Source: Streptomyces sp. NBC_01551 (GTDB taxonomy: Bacteria > Actinomycetota > Actinomycetes > Streptomycetales > Streptomycetaceae). Taken from it: a DNA stretch of 64,000 nucleotides. The stretch is taken from assembly GCF_026339935.1 (NCBI RefSeq), contig NZ_JAPEPX010000001.1, forward strand, positions 1,656,501 through 1,720,500, read 5' to 3'. Under the pieces are notes generated by a model. The model saw only the letters and a program-made list of their open reading frames with translations. It had not been told where the DNA came from and did no database searches. The position numbers and the translations under genes are program-made. Positions 36,804 through 45,900 of this stretch are shown piece after piece. The stretch's first letter is position 1. Each line of letters opens with the position of its first letter.

Positions 36804-38729
36804 GTGACTGCGCCGGATACCGCCACCCGCCCCTCCTCCCCCGTGCCGCCCGACGTCGAGCAGGCCGAGGCCGCCATTGTCGAGCACTACCCGCGGCTGG
36901 TGCGGCTCGCCTATCTGGTGCTGCCGCCCGCCCTCGGCCGCAACCGGCGGGTGCTCACCGCCCATTCGCTGACCCAGCGCGCCCTGCCGCGCGGGCGGCG
37001 GGCCGCCGGGCCCGCGCCCGTGCGGGGCGGGGTCCCGGCACAGCGCGGCGAGGCGGAGGAGTCCGGGTACGCGTACGTACGGCTGCGGGTGCTGCGCGCC
37101 GCCCTGGAGGCGGGGGTCCCGCTGACGTTCCGGGCGTTGCCGCTGCGCGGGCAGCTGCCGCCGCTGCTCCCCCAGGTGTGGGGGCTGCGGCTGTTCCCGC
37201 GCGCGGGCGGGGCCGAGGAGCTGGCGCTGGACCAGTGGCTGGCCACCCTCTCCGGACCCGGCCGGGCCGCCTGTGTGCTGCGCGCGCTGGAGCGGCTGCC
37301 GGAGCCGGAGGTGCTGCGGGTCCTGACGCGGGCCGGGGTCGCGGACCCCGCGGCGGCCGTCGCGGAGTCCGGGGACGCGGCGAACGACGCCCTGTTCGCC
37401 TCCCCCGAGTTCGACCCGTGCGTGCTCCAGGCCCGGCCCACCGATCTGCTGCGGCGGCGCCGCTTCGTACGGGCCGGGCTGGCGGCCGCGGCGGCGCTCG
37501 CCGTGTGCGGGGCGCTGCTCGCGCTGCCCGGCGGGGGCTGGGGGTCGGACGGGGCCGCGGCCCCGCCGTACGCGCTGAACGCCGCGGCCGAGGCGGCCCT
37601 GGACCCCGGGAAGCTGACGCGGGTCTCGCCCCGGCTCTGGCGCACCTCCTCCCGTACCGGCTTCTCCGCGTGGCCGGCCCGCGGCGACCGGGCCGAGGAT
37701 GCCGAACTGCTGCGCCGGGCGCTGGCCGCGTGGGCCCGGCCCGGCGCGTCGGTGGTCGTCTCGGCCACCCCGGGCACCCCGTCGGGCCCGCCGATGGGAC
37801 CGCCGCAGCTGCTGTTCGCGGGCGTCGTCGACCAGGCCGTCGTGGTCCTGCTGCACGACGGGCTGCGCGTGGTCAGGTACGCCGAACCGCTGACCGGGAC
37901 CGGCCTCGTCGGCCTCGACTTCGCCCGGACCGACGGGGCGTCCGCGGACACCGCGACCGCGCTGGTGCTCAGCCGGGTCGACGGCAACGTGCGCTACCTG
38001 ACGGCGCCCTGGGTGACGGGCGCGGCCCTGCGGGACCTGATCAAGCCCGGCGAGGCCCCTACGGCGCTGAAGCTGACGCCGGACGGGGTCACTCCGCCGG
38101 TGGTGAGCCCCGCCCCGGCGGGCAGCTGTACGGCCTGGAACGCGCTGGCCCTGACCGGCGACGGGGCGACCCGGCTGGTCACGGACCTCGGCGAACTGAC
38201 CCCGGCGCGGCTGACGTCGGGGGCTCCGGGTGCGGAGCGCGACGTAACGGAGGCGGCGGAGCTCGGCGAGTGGTCGCGTACCGCGTGCCTGCTGCCGTCG
38301 GTGCGCTCGCACGGGGTCCGTTCGGTCAACGCCTGGACGTACGCGAAGCAGCCGCTGCCCGAGGGCGACGGCACCGCGACCTGGCTGTGCTCCCGGGCGG
38401 AGACCTGGCAGGGCACGGCGGACCGGGTGCAGGCGCAGTTCCTGGCGCCGGGCGCGCCGCTGGCGGCGCAGGCCGCGAAGGCGGAGGGCTCGCCGGCGTG
38501 CGGGCCGCGGGAGCCCCGGGTGCTGGCGGGTGTGCTGTGGAAGTCGCGGGCCGGCCAGTGGTACGTGCTCGCGGCGGGCAGCGCGCAGTTCGCCTCGCTG
38601 ACGGTGTCGGGCGGCGGGGTCAGCGGGGCGGCGAACGGCAACCGGCTGGCGGTGAAGGCGCCGGAGGGCGCGCAGGTGGACCTGACGGGCAAGCTGACGG
38701 ACGGCTCGAAGGCGGGGGTGCTGCGGTAG
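36804..38729 (+). CDS. single-pass membrane protein with sigma-factor-like N-terminal region
   Basis: 641 residues from GTG. The cytoplasmic half (about 1-225) starts EAAIVEHYPRLVRLAYLVLP, like ECF sigma region 2, and has LSGPGRAACVLRALERLPEP near residues 150-170, like the start of region 4, but both are degenerate with Pro/Arg/Gly-rich filler. One transmembrane helix (about 222-245, GLAAAAALAVCGALLALPGG) follows, then an extracytoplasmic domain of about 390 residues with four or more Cys and no known motif. I do not recognise a named family. A role in envelope sensing is only inferred. Confidence 0.7.
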   Translation: MTAPDTATRPSSPVPPDVEQAEAAIVEHYPRLVRLAYLVLPPALGRNRRVLTAHSLTQRALPRGRRAAGPAPVRGGVPAQRGEAEESGYAYVRLRVLRAALEAGVPLTFRALPLRGQLPPLLPQVWGLRLFPRAGGAEELALDQWLATLSGPGRAACVLRALERLPEPEVLRVLTRAGVADPAAAVAESGDAANDALFASPEFDPCVLQARPTDLLRRRRFVRAGLAAAAALAVCGALLALPGGGWGSDGAAAPPYALNAAAEAALDPGKLTRVSPRLWRTSSRTGFSAWPARGDRAEDAELLRRALAAWARPGASVVVSATPGTPSGPPMGPPQLLFAGVVDQAVVVLLHDGLRVVRYAEPLTGTGLVGLDFARTDGASADTATALVLSRVDGNVRYLTAPWVTGAALRDLIKPGEAPTALKLTPDGVTPPVVSPAPAGSCTAWNALALTGDGATRLVTDLGELTPARLTSGAPGAERDVTEAAELGEWSRTACLLPSVRSHGVRSVNAWTYAKQPLPEGDGTATWLCSRAETWQGTADRVQAQFLAPGAPLAAQAAKAEGSPACGPREPRVLAGVLWKSRAGQWYVLAAGSAQFASLTVSGGGVSGAANGNRLAVKAPEGAQVDLTGKLTDGSKAGVLR

Positions 38730-38822
38730 TTCCCCGGCGCGGGGGCGGTGTCGGTGTCGGCGCCGCCAGGAAGTGGGCGCCGAGGGGTTTTCCTTGCCCC
38801 TACCCATCAGTACATTGACGCC

Positions 38823-39719
38823 ATGTCTAATACGCCGTCGGCGCCCGCTCCCTTGGCGTCGGAACACATGGACCTCAACGCCCGGAACGTGTCCTTCGAC
38901 TGGGAAGACACCCCGCTCCACTGGCTGCCCTCCGATCCCTTCGCCGGGCACACCATCAACGTGCTGCACCTGCTGCTGCCCGCCGGCGAGCGCTGGTTCG
39001 TGCACGTCTACAAGCAGGTCCTCCCGTACATCACGGACGAGCGGCTGCGGGCGGACGTCATCGGGTTCATCGGCCAGGAGGCGATGCACGCCGCCGCGCA
39101 CGACGACGTGCTCCCGCACCTGAAGCGGCTGGGCCTGGACCCGACCCCGTACACGGCGCAGGTGGACTGGCTGTTCGAGAAGCTGCTCGGCGACCGGACG
39201 CTGCCGCCGGGCAAGGCGCGCCGGTGGTGGCTGATGGAGCGGGTCGCGATGATCGCGGCCATCGAGCACTACACGGCGTTCCTGGGCGACTGGGTGCTGA
39301 ACGCGGACGAGCTGGACCGGCGGGGCGCGGACCCGATGATGCTGGACCTGCTGCGCTGGCACGGCGCGGAGGAGGTGGAGCACCGCTCGGTGGCGTTCGA
39401 CCTGTTCATGCACGTGGACGGCAACTACCGGCGCCGGGCGCGGACCTGGGCGACCGCGTTCGCGGCGCTGGTCTTCCTGTGGCAGCGCGGGGCGCGGTTC
39501 TTCATGGAGAACGACCCCGAACCGCCCGCCGCCAAGGCCTCGCTGGGCCAGTTCTTCCGGGCGGGGCAGCAGGGCGTGCTCCCCTCCGCGGGGGCGATGC
39601 TGCGCTCGATCCCGACGTACCTCTCCCGTACGTACCACCCCTCGCAGGAGGGCTCGACGGCCCAGGCGGTGGCCTACCTGGCCGCCTCGCCGGGCGCCAA
39701 CGCGGGGGTGCGGCGATGA
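38823..39719 (+). CDS. ferritin-like di-iron protein (PF10118 'metal-dependent hydrolase' family)
   Basis: 298 residues from ATG at 38823. Pfam calls this family a predicted metal-dependent hydrolase, but the residues spell a four-helix di-iron site: Glu56 (PAGERWF), E86-x-x-H89 (GQEAMHAAAH), Glu148 (AAIEHYTAFLGDW) and E184-x-x-H187 (WHGAEEVEHRSVAFD). That E, ExxH, E, ExxH order is the hallmark of ferritin-like oxygenases and desaturases. Two hydrophobic stretches in the C-terminal third suggest membrane association. Its TGA overlaps the ATG of a flavin/2Fe-2S reductase gene (ATGA), which would supply electrons. Substrate unknown; a fatty acid or lipid is possible. Confidence 0.85.
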   Translation: MSNTPSAPAPLASEHMDLNARNVSFDWEDTPLHWLPSDPFAGHTINVLHLLLPAGERWFVHVYKQVLPYITDERLRADVIGFIGQEAMHAAAHDDVLPHLKRLGLDPTPYTAQVDWLFEKLLGDRTLPPGKARRWWLMERVAMIAAIEHYTAFLGDWVLNADELDRRGADPMMLDLLRWHGAEEVEHRSVAFDLFMHVDGNYRRRARTWATAFAALVFLWQRGARFFMENDPEPPAAKASLGQFFRAGQQGVLPSAGAMLRSIPTYLSRTYHPSQEGSTAQAVAYLAASPGANAGVRR

Positions 39720-40762
39720 GGCGGGCGCTGACCGTGACGGCGGTGGCGGGCGCCGCGTTCCTGACCCGGCGCGCCCTGCGCGCGCGCATCGGGCGCTCGC
39801 CGCTGTGGCCGCTCCCGGCGCTGGAGAACCCGGTCTCCGGCCACTCCCCGCGGCGGCGGCTGCGGGCGCTGATCGTGTCCCGTACGCAGCCGGCCGAGGG
39901 GGTGCTGCGGCTGGTGCTGGAGGCGGCGGACCTGCCCGGGTGGTCCCCGGGCGCGCATGTGGACGTCGTTCTCCCGTCGGGGCTGGTACGGCAGTACTCG
40001 CTGTGCGGGGACCCGTCGGAGGCGGGCCGGTACACGATCGCGATCCGTCTGGTCGAGGACGGCCGCGGCGGCTCCCGCGAGGCGCACGCGCAGCTGGTGG
40101 AGGGCGCGGCACTCGAACTCCGTCCACCGCGCAACCGCTTCGCCCTGGTCCCGGCCGCGTCGTACGTCTTCGTGGCGGGCGGCATCGGCATCACCCCGCT
40201 CCTCCCGATGCTCCGGGCGGCCACGGCGGCGGGCGCGGACTGGTCCCTGCTGTACGGGGGCCGCAGCCGCGCCTCGATGCCGTTCCTCGACGAACTCGCT
40301 TGCTACGGCGACCGGGTCACCGTTCTCCCGCAGGACGAGACGGGCCTCCCGGACCTGACCCCGCTCGCCGCGGCCGCGCCGGGCACCCTGGTCTACTGCT
40401 GCGGCCCCGAACCGCTCATGGCGGCGGTGCTGGCGGCGGCCGCCGACCCGTCGGCGGTCCGCCTGGAACGCTTCGGCCCGACGGCGGCGGCCGGTCCCGC
40501 CCGCCCGTTCACGGTGACCCTGCACCGCTCGGGCCGCACCGTCGAGGTCGGCGCGGACGAATCGGCCCTGGCCGCCGTCCGCCGGGAGCTCCCGAACACC
40601 CCGTACAGCTGTGAACAGGGCTTCTGCGGAACCTGCCAACACCGCGTCCTGGCGGGCGAGGTGGACCACCGCGACGAACTCCTGACGGACGCGGAACGCG
40701 AGGACTCCATGCTGCTGTGCGTCTCCCGCGCCGCGTCGGACGGCCTGACCCTGGACCTGTAA
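39716..40762 (+). CDS. PDR/VanB-family flavin and 2Fe-2S reductase
   Basis: 348 residues from ATG overlapping the upstream stop. N-terminal hydrophobic segment, flavin-binding beta-barrel with RQYSLCGDPSE (about 98-108), the NAD(P) domain with FVAGGIGITPLLPML and YCCGPEPLMAAVL, and a C-terminal plant-type ferredoxin domain: C299-x4-C304-x2-C307 and C335. The order flavin-NAD-2Fe2S is that of phthalate dioxygenase reductase. It is probably the electron donor of the di-iron protein encoded immediately upstream. A TetR gene follows downstream. Confidence 0.93.
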   Translation: MRRALTVTAVAGAAFLTRRALRARIGRSPLWPLPALENPVSGHSPRRRLRALIVSRTQPAEGVLRLVLEAADLPGWSPGAHVDVVLPSGLVRQYSLCGDPSEAGRYTIAIRLVEDGRGGSREAHAQLVEGAALELRPPRNRFALVPAASYVFVAGGIGITPLLPMLRAATAAGADWSLLYGGRSRASMPFLDELACYGDRVTVLPQDETGLPDLTPLAAAAPGTLVYCCGPEPLMAAVLAAAADPSAVRLERFGPTAAAGPARPFTVTLHRSGRTVEVGADESALAAVRRELPNTPYSCEQGFCGTCQHRVLAGEVDHRDELLTDAEREDSMLLCVSRAASDGLTLDL

Positions 40763-40763
40763 C

Positions 40764-40798
40764 GGCTCCGCCACCGACGGCTCCCGGCGGGCGGAGCC
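40764..40798 (+). terminator. hairpin after the reductase gene
   Basis: 9-bp stem GGCTCCGCC with its complement, 17-nt loop, starting 1 nt after the stop. Confidence 0.6.
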
Positions 40799-40836
40799 CT
40801 GGTCAGAGGTGGGGAGGGGCGAAGTAGGGTGTCCGC

Positions 40837-41535
40837 ATGACAACCGGGGTGCGACGCAGGATGGGTGTCGAGGAGCGGCGGCAGCAGCTGATCGGGGTGG
40901 CCCTGGAGCTGTTCAGCCACCGGTCGCCCGACGATGTGTCCATCGACGAGATCGCGGCGGCGGCCGGGATATCCAGGCCGCTCGTCTACCACTACTTTCC
41001 GGGCAAGCTCAGCCTGTACGAGGCCGCGCTGCGCCGCGCCGCCGACGAGCTGGCGCAGCGGTTCGTCGAGCCCCACGAGGGGCCGCTCGGATCGCGGCTG
41101 TTGCGGGTCATGGGGCGGTTCTTCGCGTTCGTCGACGACCACGGCCCCGGCTTCTCGGCGCTGATGCGCGGCGGGCCGGCCGCCGGGAGCAGCCGGGCCA
41201 ACGCGATGATCGACGAGGTCCGGCAGGCGGCGTACGAGCAGATCCTCAAGCACCTCGGCATCGAGCGGCCGCCCGCGCGGCTCGCGCTCGTCGTGAAGTC
41301 CTGGGTGTCGCTCGCCGAGTCCACCGCGCTGATCTGGCTCGACGGTCGGCAGATCCCGCGGGCCGAGCTGGAGTTGCAGCTCGTCCACGACTTCGCCGCG
41401 CTGGCCGCCGTGAGCGCCGCGTACGACGAGGAGATGGCCGGGATCCTGGTGCGGATCCTCGCCGACGAGCCCGCGGACGGGCCCTTCGGGGTGCTGGTCG
41501 GGCGGCTGGCGGTGCTCGTTCCCGGGCCCGCGTGA
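40837..41535 (+). CDS. TetR family regulator
   Basis: 232 residues from ATG. N-terminal helix-turn-helix (about 12-60): RRQQLIGVALELFSHRSPDD, then VSIDEIAAAAGISRPLVYHYF. The C-terminal domain with WVSLAESTALIWLDGRQIPR is of the kind found in TetR regulators of fatty-acid and lipid genes. Downstream of the di-iron/reductase pair and beyond a hairpin; local control of that pair is plausible but no operator is evident. Confidence 0.9.
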   Translation: MTTGVRRRMGVEERRQQLIGVALELFSHRSPDDVSIDEIAAAAGISRPLVYHYFPGKLSLYEAALRRAADELAQRFVEPHEGPLGSRLLRVMGRFFAFVDDHGPGFSALMRGGPAAGSSRANAMIDEVRQAAYEQILKHLGIERPPARLALVVKSWVSLAESTALIWLDGRQIPRAELELQLVHDFAALAAVSAAYDEEMAGILVRILADEPADGPFGVLVGRLAVLVPGPA

Positions 41536-41559
41536 CCATGCCCACGCGATAATGCCCGC

Positions 41560-42084
41560 GTGATCATTGACGACGGGATGTTGTTCCGGCAGGCCGTGGA
41601 GAAGGACGCCGGCACGCTGGTGAAGCTGTACGACCAGGCCGCCCGCTGGATGCGGGCGAACGGCATCGACCAGTGGAAGCCGGGCGGGAAGGACACCGCG
41701 CACTTCCGCGCGCGGATGCGCGACGGCGAGGTGTGGCTCGCGGAGGACGCCGACGGGCGGGTCGTGGGCGCGTACGAACTCTGGTGGTCCGACGAGGACG
41801 CCTGGGGCGTGCAGCCGCCCGTCGCGGGCTACGTGCACCGGCTGATGGTGGAGCGCGAGGCCGCGCCCGCCGGTGCGGGGCGGCGGATACTCGACCACGC
41901 CGAATGGCGGATCGCCCGCACCGGGCGGGAGCGGGCACGCCTGGACTGCGTCTCCTCCAACCCGCGGCTGCTCGCGTACTACCAGGGCGCGGGCTACCGG
42001 GTCGTCGGAGAATTTCCGTCCAAGAAGGGCCAGGACGGGAAGGTCTACGGCGTGATCCTGCTGGAGCGGCGTCTCGACGGCTGA
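41560..42084 (+). CDS. GNAT family N-acetyltransferase
   Basis: 174 residues from GTG at 41560; ATG at 41578 is an alternative, neither with a strong ribosome site. GNAT fold: VWLAEDADGRVVGAYELWW (beta-2 to beta-4), the YVHRLMVEREAAPAGAGRRI acetyl-CoA loop (R/Q-x-x-G-x-G/A type), and LDCVSSNPRLLAYYQGAGYR. Acceptor unknown. Confidence 0.9.
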   Translation: MIIDDGMLFRQAVEKDAGTLVKLYDQAARWMRANGIDQWKPGGKDTAHFRARMRDGEVWLAEDADGRVVGAYELWWSDEDAWGVQPPVAGYVHRLMVEREAAPAGAGRRILDHAEWRIARTGRERARLDCVSSNPRLLAYYQGAGYRVVGEFPSKKGQDGKVYGVILLERRLDG

Positions 42085-42240
42085 ACGTCCGCCGCACGCA
42101 CAGATGCCGCAGCGCGCGCAACCACCCGGCGCACGCCATGTCGGGGCCCCTCTCGGCCGTGCCGCACCCAATCTGTTGCCCCGCGCTCCGGGGCGCCGGT
42201 ACAGATGGGCGCGACCAGTCGGTACCAGGAGGGGAACAAC

Positions 42241-42861
42241 GTGAAGAAGTCCATGAGCAAGGCAGCGGGCGCCGTCTTAGGGCTGGCGCTGGCGGGTGTG
42301 CTGGGGGCCACCGGAGTGGCGCAGGCCCAGGTTCAGCCGTCGGCGCCGGCCCCCGCCCCGGCGGGCGGCAAGACGATCGCGGGAGCCTCCGCGGTACAGG
42401 CGCCGGCCTCGGTGATCGCCGAGGTGGAGGCGGCGACGGCGAGGCAGCGCACGCTCGCGCCGAGCGCCCGCGTTGTCTGTTATTCCGCGCACGTGCAGGA
42501 CATCGGCTGGCAGTCGGCGGTGTGCGACGGCCAGATCGCCGGAACGACCGGGCAGAGCCGGCGGATGGAGGCCGTCGTGATCGCGACGCGCGGCGTCGGC
42601 GGCATCTGCGCCAACGCCCACCTCGCCGACGTCGGCTGGCAGGGCTGGGCCTGCGCCGGCGAGGGCGCGGCCGTGACGGTCGGCACCACGGGCCAGTCGC
42701 GGCGGATGGAAGCCCTCGGCCTCCAGGTCGGCTCGGGCGCCGTGGCCGCGCAGGCGCACGTCGCGGACCACGGCTGGCTGATCTCGGCGGCCGGGAACCC
42801 GGTGTACGTCGGGACCACCGGCCAGTCGCGCCGGATGGAAGCCGTCCGTATCTGGGTCTGA
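42241..42861 (+). CDS. secreted protein with three ChW repeats
   Basis: 206 residues from GTG with AGGAGGGG upstream. Signal peptide (KKSMSKAAGAVLGLALAGV core, cleavage near AQA, residues 28-30), a Pro/Ala linker, then three ChW-type repeats (about 80-114, 123-161, 169-204), each with AHVxDxGW and ending GTTGQSRRMEA. ChW repeats (clostridial hydrophobic with conserved Trp) are extracellular ligand-binding modules, proposed to bind saccharides or proteins. The repeats cover almost the whole mature protein. It precedes the convergent amylase-pullulanase gene. Confidence 0.88.
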   Translation: MKKSMSKAAGAVLGLALAGVLGATGVAQAQVQPSAPAPAPAGGKTIAGASAVQAPASVIAEVEAATARQRTLAPSARVVCYSAHVQDIGWQSAVCDGQIAGTTGQSRRMEAVVIATRGVGGICANAHLADVGWQGWACAGEGAAVTVGTTGQSRRMEALGLQVGSGAVAAQAHVADHGWLISAAGNPVYVGTTGQSRRMEAVRIWV

Positions 42862-42867
42862 CCCGAT

Positions 42868-42899
42868 GCCTGATGCCCCACCTGGCGAGGGCATGAGGC
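42868..42899 (+). terminator. terminator of the ChW-repeat gene
   Basis: Stem GCCT/AGGC plus ATGCCC/GGGCAT separated by one mismatch, 10-nt loop, 7 nt after the stop. Confidence 0.7.
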
Positions 42900-42920
42900 G
42901 ATGGGACGACCCATGACGAA

Positions 42921-42950
42921 GCGGCGGCGGCGGACCAAGGCCGCCGCCGC
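42921..42950 (-). terminator. terminator of the amylase-pullulanase gene
   Basis: 11-bp GC stem (GCGGCGGCGGC and complement), 8-nt loop, 14 nt beyond the stop of the leftward gene. Confidence 0.65.
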
Positions 42951-42963
42951 TCCGCCCCTCACA

Positions 42964-45900
42964 TCAGGACCGCTTGAACACCGCGACCGTCCGGGCCGGG
43001 GTCGTGAACTCCCCCGTCCTCGCGTCGTACGCGGACCGCTTCACCGCCGCGTCCGCGCCGGCGGCCTGGACCGGGTGCAGGGCGTAGGCCCGGCCCGCGA
43101 GGTCCGCCACGCGCTGGTGCCGGGTGTCGGGAGTGGAGTTGAAGACCACCACCAGGTCCCCCAGCGTCATGGTGATCACACCCGGGGTCTCCTCCTTGCC
43201 CGACAGCGGGAAGGCCAGGTTCGCCTGGACCGCCTGCGCCGTGGTGAGGCCGAAGGAGGGCTCCGTCGTACGGATCCGGAGCAGGTCCCGGTAGGCCGCC
43301 GAGGCGCCGGTGATGTCGGCGCAGGCGGGTGCCGGTCCGGTCAGCAGGGGCTTCGCGTACGGCCACTTGGCCCGGTTGTCGGCCGCCGGCGGCAGGCCCC
43401 GGCCGAAGCCGTTGCCGGCGCCGTCGCCGCAGTCCCAGTGGATGGCGTTGAACCAGTCCCCGCTGTCGAACGAGTTGCGGTCCAGCGACTTCGAGCGCAG
43501 CAGGTCGGTGCCCGCCTGGGACAGGGCCGGTCCCTGCGAGAGCGTGCCGACCGCCATCGCGAGCACCTGCATGCGGGCCTTGTCGGCCTCCGGCGTACCC
43601 TGCGGCAGCTTGTACGTCAGGGCGTCGTAGAGGGACTCGTTGTCGTGCGCGTCGGCGTAGGCGAGGGCGTCGCCGGGAGCCGCCGCGTATCCGGCCGGGG
43701 CGCCGTTGTAGTCCACCTCGGAACCCTTGGTCCGGCGGCCGGAGGTGTCCGTGAAGACGTACGAGGCGAGGTTCCCGGACAGCCCGACCTTGATCAGGTC
43801 CTGGGCGTGCAGCAGCCGGGCCCGCTGCTGCTCCGGCGTGCCGTTCGCGGGTGACGCGTTCGGGGCCGTGAACAGGCCGGAGGCGAAACCCTGGACGCGC
43901 GGGTCCTCGTCGAAGGGGCCGCCGCCGCGCACCGCGTCGCGGGCCCGGTCGGAGAAGGTGGCGATGCCGGTGCCCGCCATGTTCTTCTGCGTGGCCTGGA
44001 CGAAGCGGGCGTCGTCGGCGACCTCGCCGAAGTTCCAGCCCTCCCCGTAGAGGACGATCTTCTTGCCGTCCACCCCGTCCTTCTGGAGGGTGAGGGCGTC
44101 CAGGGCCGCGCGCACGGCCAGGATGTTGTCCTTCGGGTGGTGTCCCATCAGGTCGAAGCGGAAGCCGTCGACCTTGTACTCCTTCGCCCAGGTGACGATC
44201 GAGTCCACGACGAGCCGGCCCATCATGGCGTTCTCGGGCGCGGTGTTGGAGCAGCAGGTGGAGGTGGCCACGCTGCCGTCGGCCAGCAGCCGCTGGTAGT
44301 AGCCGGGCACGATGCGGTCCAGGACCGACTTGTCCGACTGGCCCGAGGCCACGGTGTGGTTGTAGACCACGTCCATGACGGACCGCAGGCCCGCGCCGTT
44401 CAGCGACTGGACCATCTTGCGGAACTCGACGGTGCGGGCGGTGCCGTTCGGGTCGCTCGCGTACGAGCCCTCGGGAACGGTGTAGTGCAACGGGTCGTAG
44501 CCCCAGTTGTAAGCGTCCTTCGCCGCGGCGGCGGCCACGCAGGCCTGCTGCTCCTGCGAGTCCGGGGCGTACACCTTGAGGTCGCAGGCCGGTTCGGTGC
44601 GGTCCGAGGGCTTCTCCGGGATGGTGCCGATGTCGAAGGCCGGCAGGAGGTGGACGTAGGAGGTGCCGGAGGCGGCCAGCGCGCGCAGGTGCTTCATGCC
44701 CGCCGAGTCCGCGTCGGTGAAGGCCAGGTACTGGCCGGGGTGCCGGCTCGTGCGGTCCGCTACCGAGAAGTCGCGGATGTGCAGCTCCTGGATCTGCGCC
44801 GAGGCGAACGGGACGGCCGCGGGCTTGCGCAGGCCGCGCCAGCCGGGCGGGGCGAGCTTCGGGTCGGCCAGGTCCACGGCCAGGCTGTGGGTGGAGTCCG
44901 TGGTCAGGGCGGTGGAGTACGGGTCGGTGACCAGGTTGCGGACGATCTGCCCGGTGCTCGGGGCCCAGACGGTGACGGCGTAGCGGTAGGGCTTGCCGGT
45001 CCAGGAGCGTTCGCCGCGCACCGACCAGACGCCGGTGGCGTCGTCGCGGCGCATGGCGACGGTGCGGCCGTCGAGTTCGAGGGCGACCTGCTGGGCCGTG
45101 GGGGCCCAGACGGAGAGGGTGGGGCGGCCGTCGTCGAAGACCGGGCCGAGGCGGGCGTTCGTCGCGTACAGGTCGTCGAGGACGCCGGCGAGCTGGACGC
45201 CGGTGGCGGCGAGGACGGCGCCGTTCGCGGCGCGGGCGCTCGCGACGAGCTGGCCGCGCAGGGCCTCGCGGACGCGGCCGCGGTCGCGGGGGTCGACGGT
45301 GTAGGCGGTGTACGAGGCCAGGTGCGGGAACTTCCGCTTCTGCGCCTCGGTGAGCCCGGACTTGGCCAGGCGCAGCCACCGGGCGGTGTCGGCGCCGGTC
45401 AGGGCGCCGTTCGCGGCCTTGACCGAGCCCTCGCGGGAGGCGAGGAGCTGGACGGAGGCGGCGGCCGCGGGGGCGTTCCAGGCGAGGGTGTCGCGGTCGA
45501 TCCAGACGGCCTGGGCCTTGGTGAGGTCCAGGGCGGCGGAGGAGCCGGCGGGCTGCGGGAGGAGGAGGTTCGCCTGGCCGCCCAGCATCCAGACCTCGTG
45601 GCCGGTGGCCAGCAGGTCGAGGGACTGGTCGGAGGGGAGGTCCTTCTCGTCGCCCTTGTGGAGGATGTAGCTGAGGCTGGTGGCTCCGGCGGCGAGGGGG
45701 ACCTCGTAGACCGCGCCGTAGGAGTCGGTGCGGGTGGGCATCAGCGGCTTGGACCAGTCGGTGGGGTTCGCGGCGCCGGTCCAGACGTGCAGGCCCCAGC
45801 CGTCGTAGGCGCCGTCGGCGCGCCGGTGGTGCAGGACGGCCTTGGTCTGGTCCGCCGGAGGGGAGTCGGGGCGGTCGGTGCGGGCGGGTTCCTTGCCCTG

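Noticed and set aside
36543..40127. 1194-codon frame on the - strand opposite the phosphatase, sigma-like and di-iron genes
   Set aside because: Shadow frame rich in Arg/Gly/Pro crossing several intergenic gaps, without motifs.
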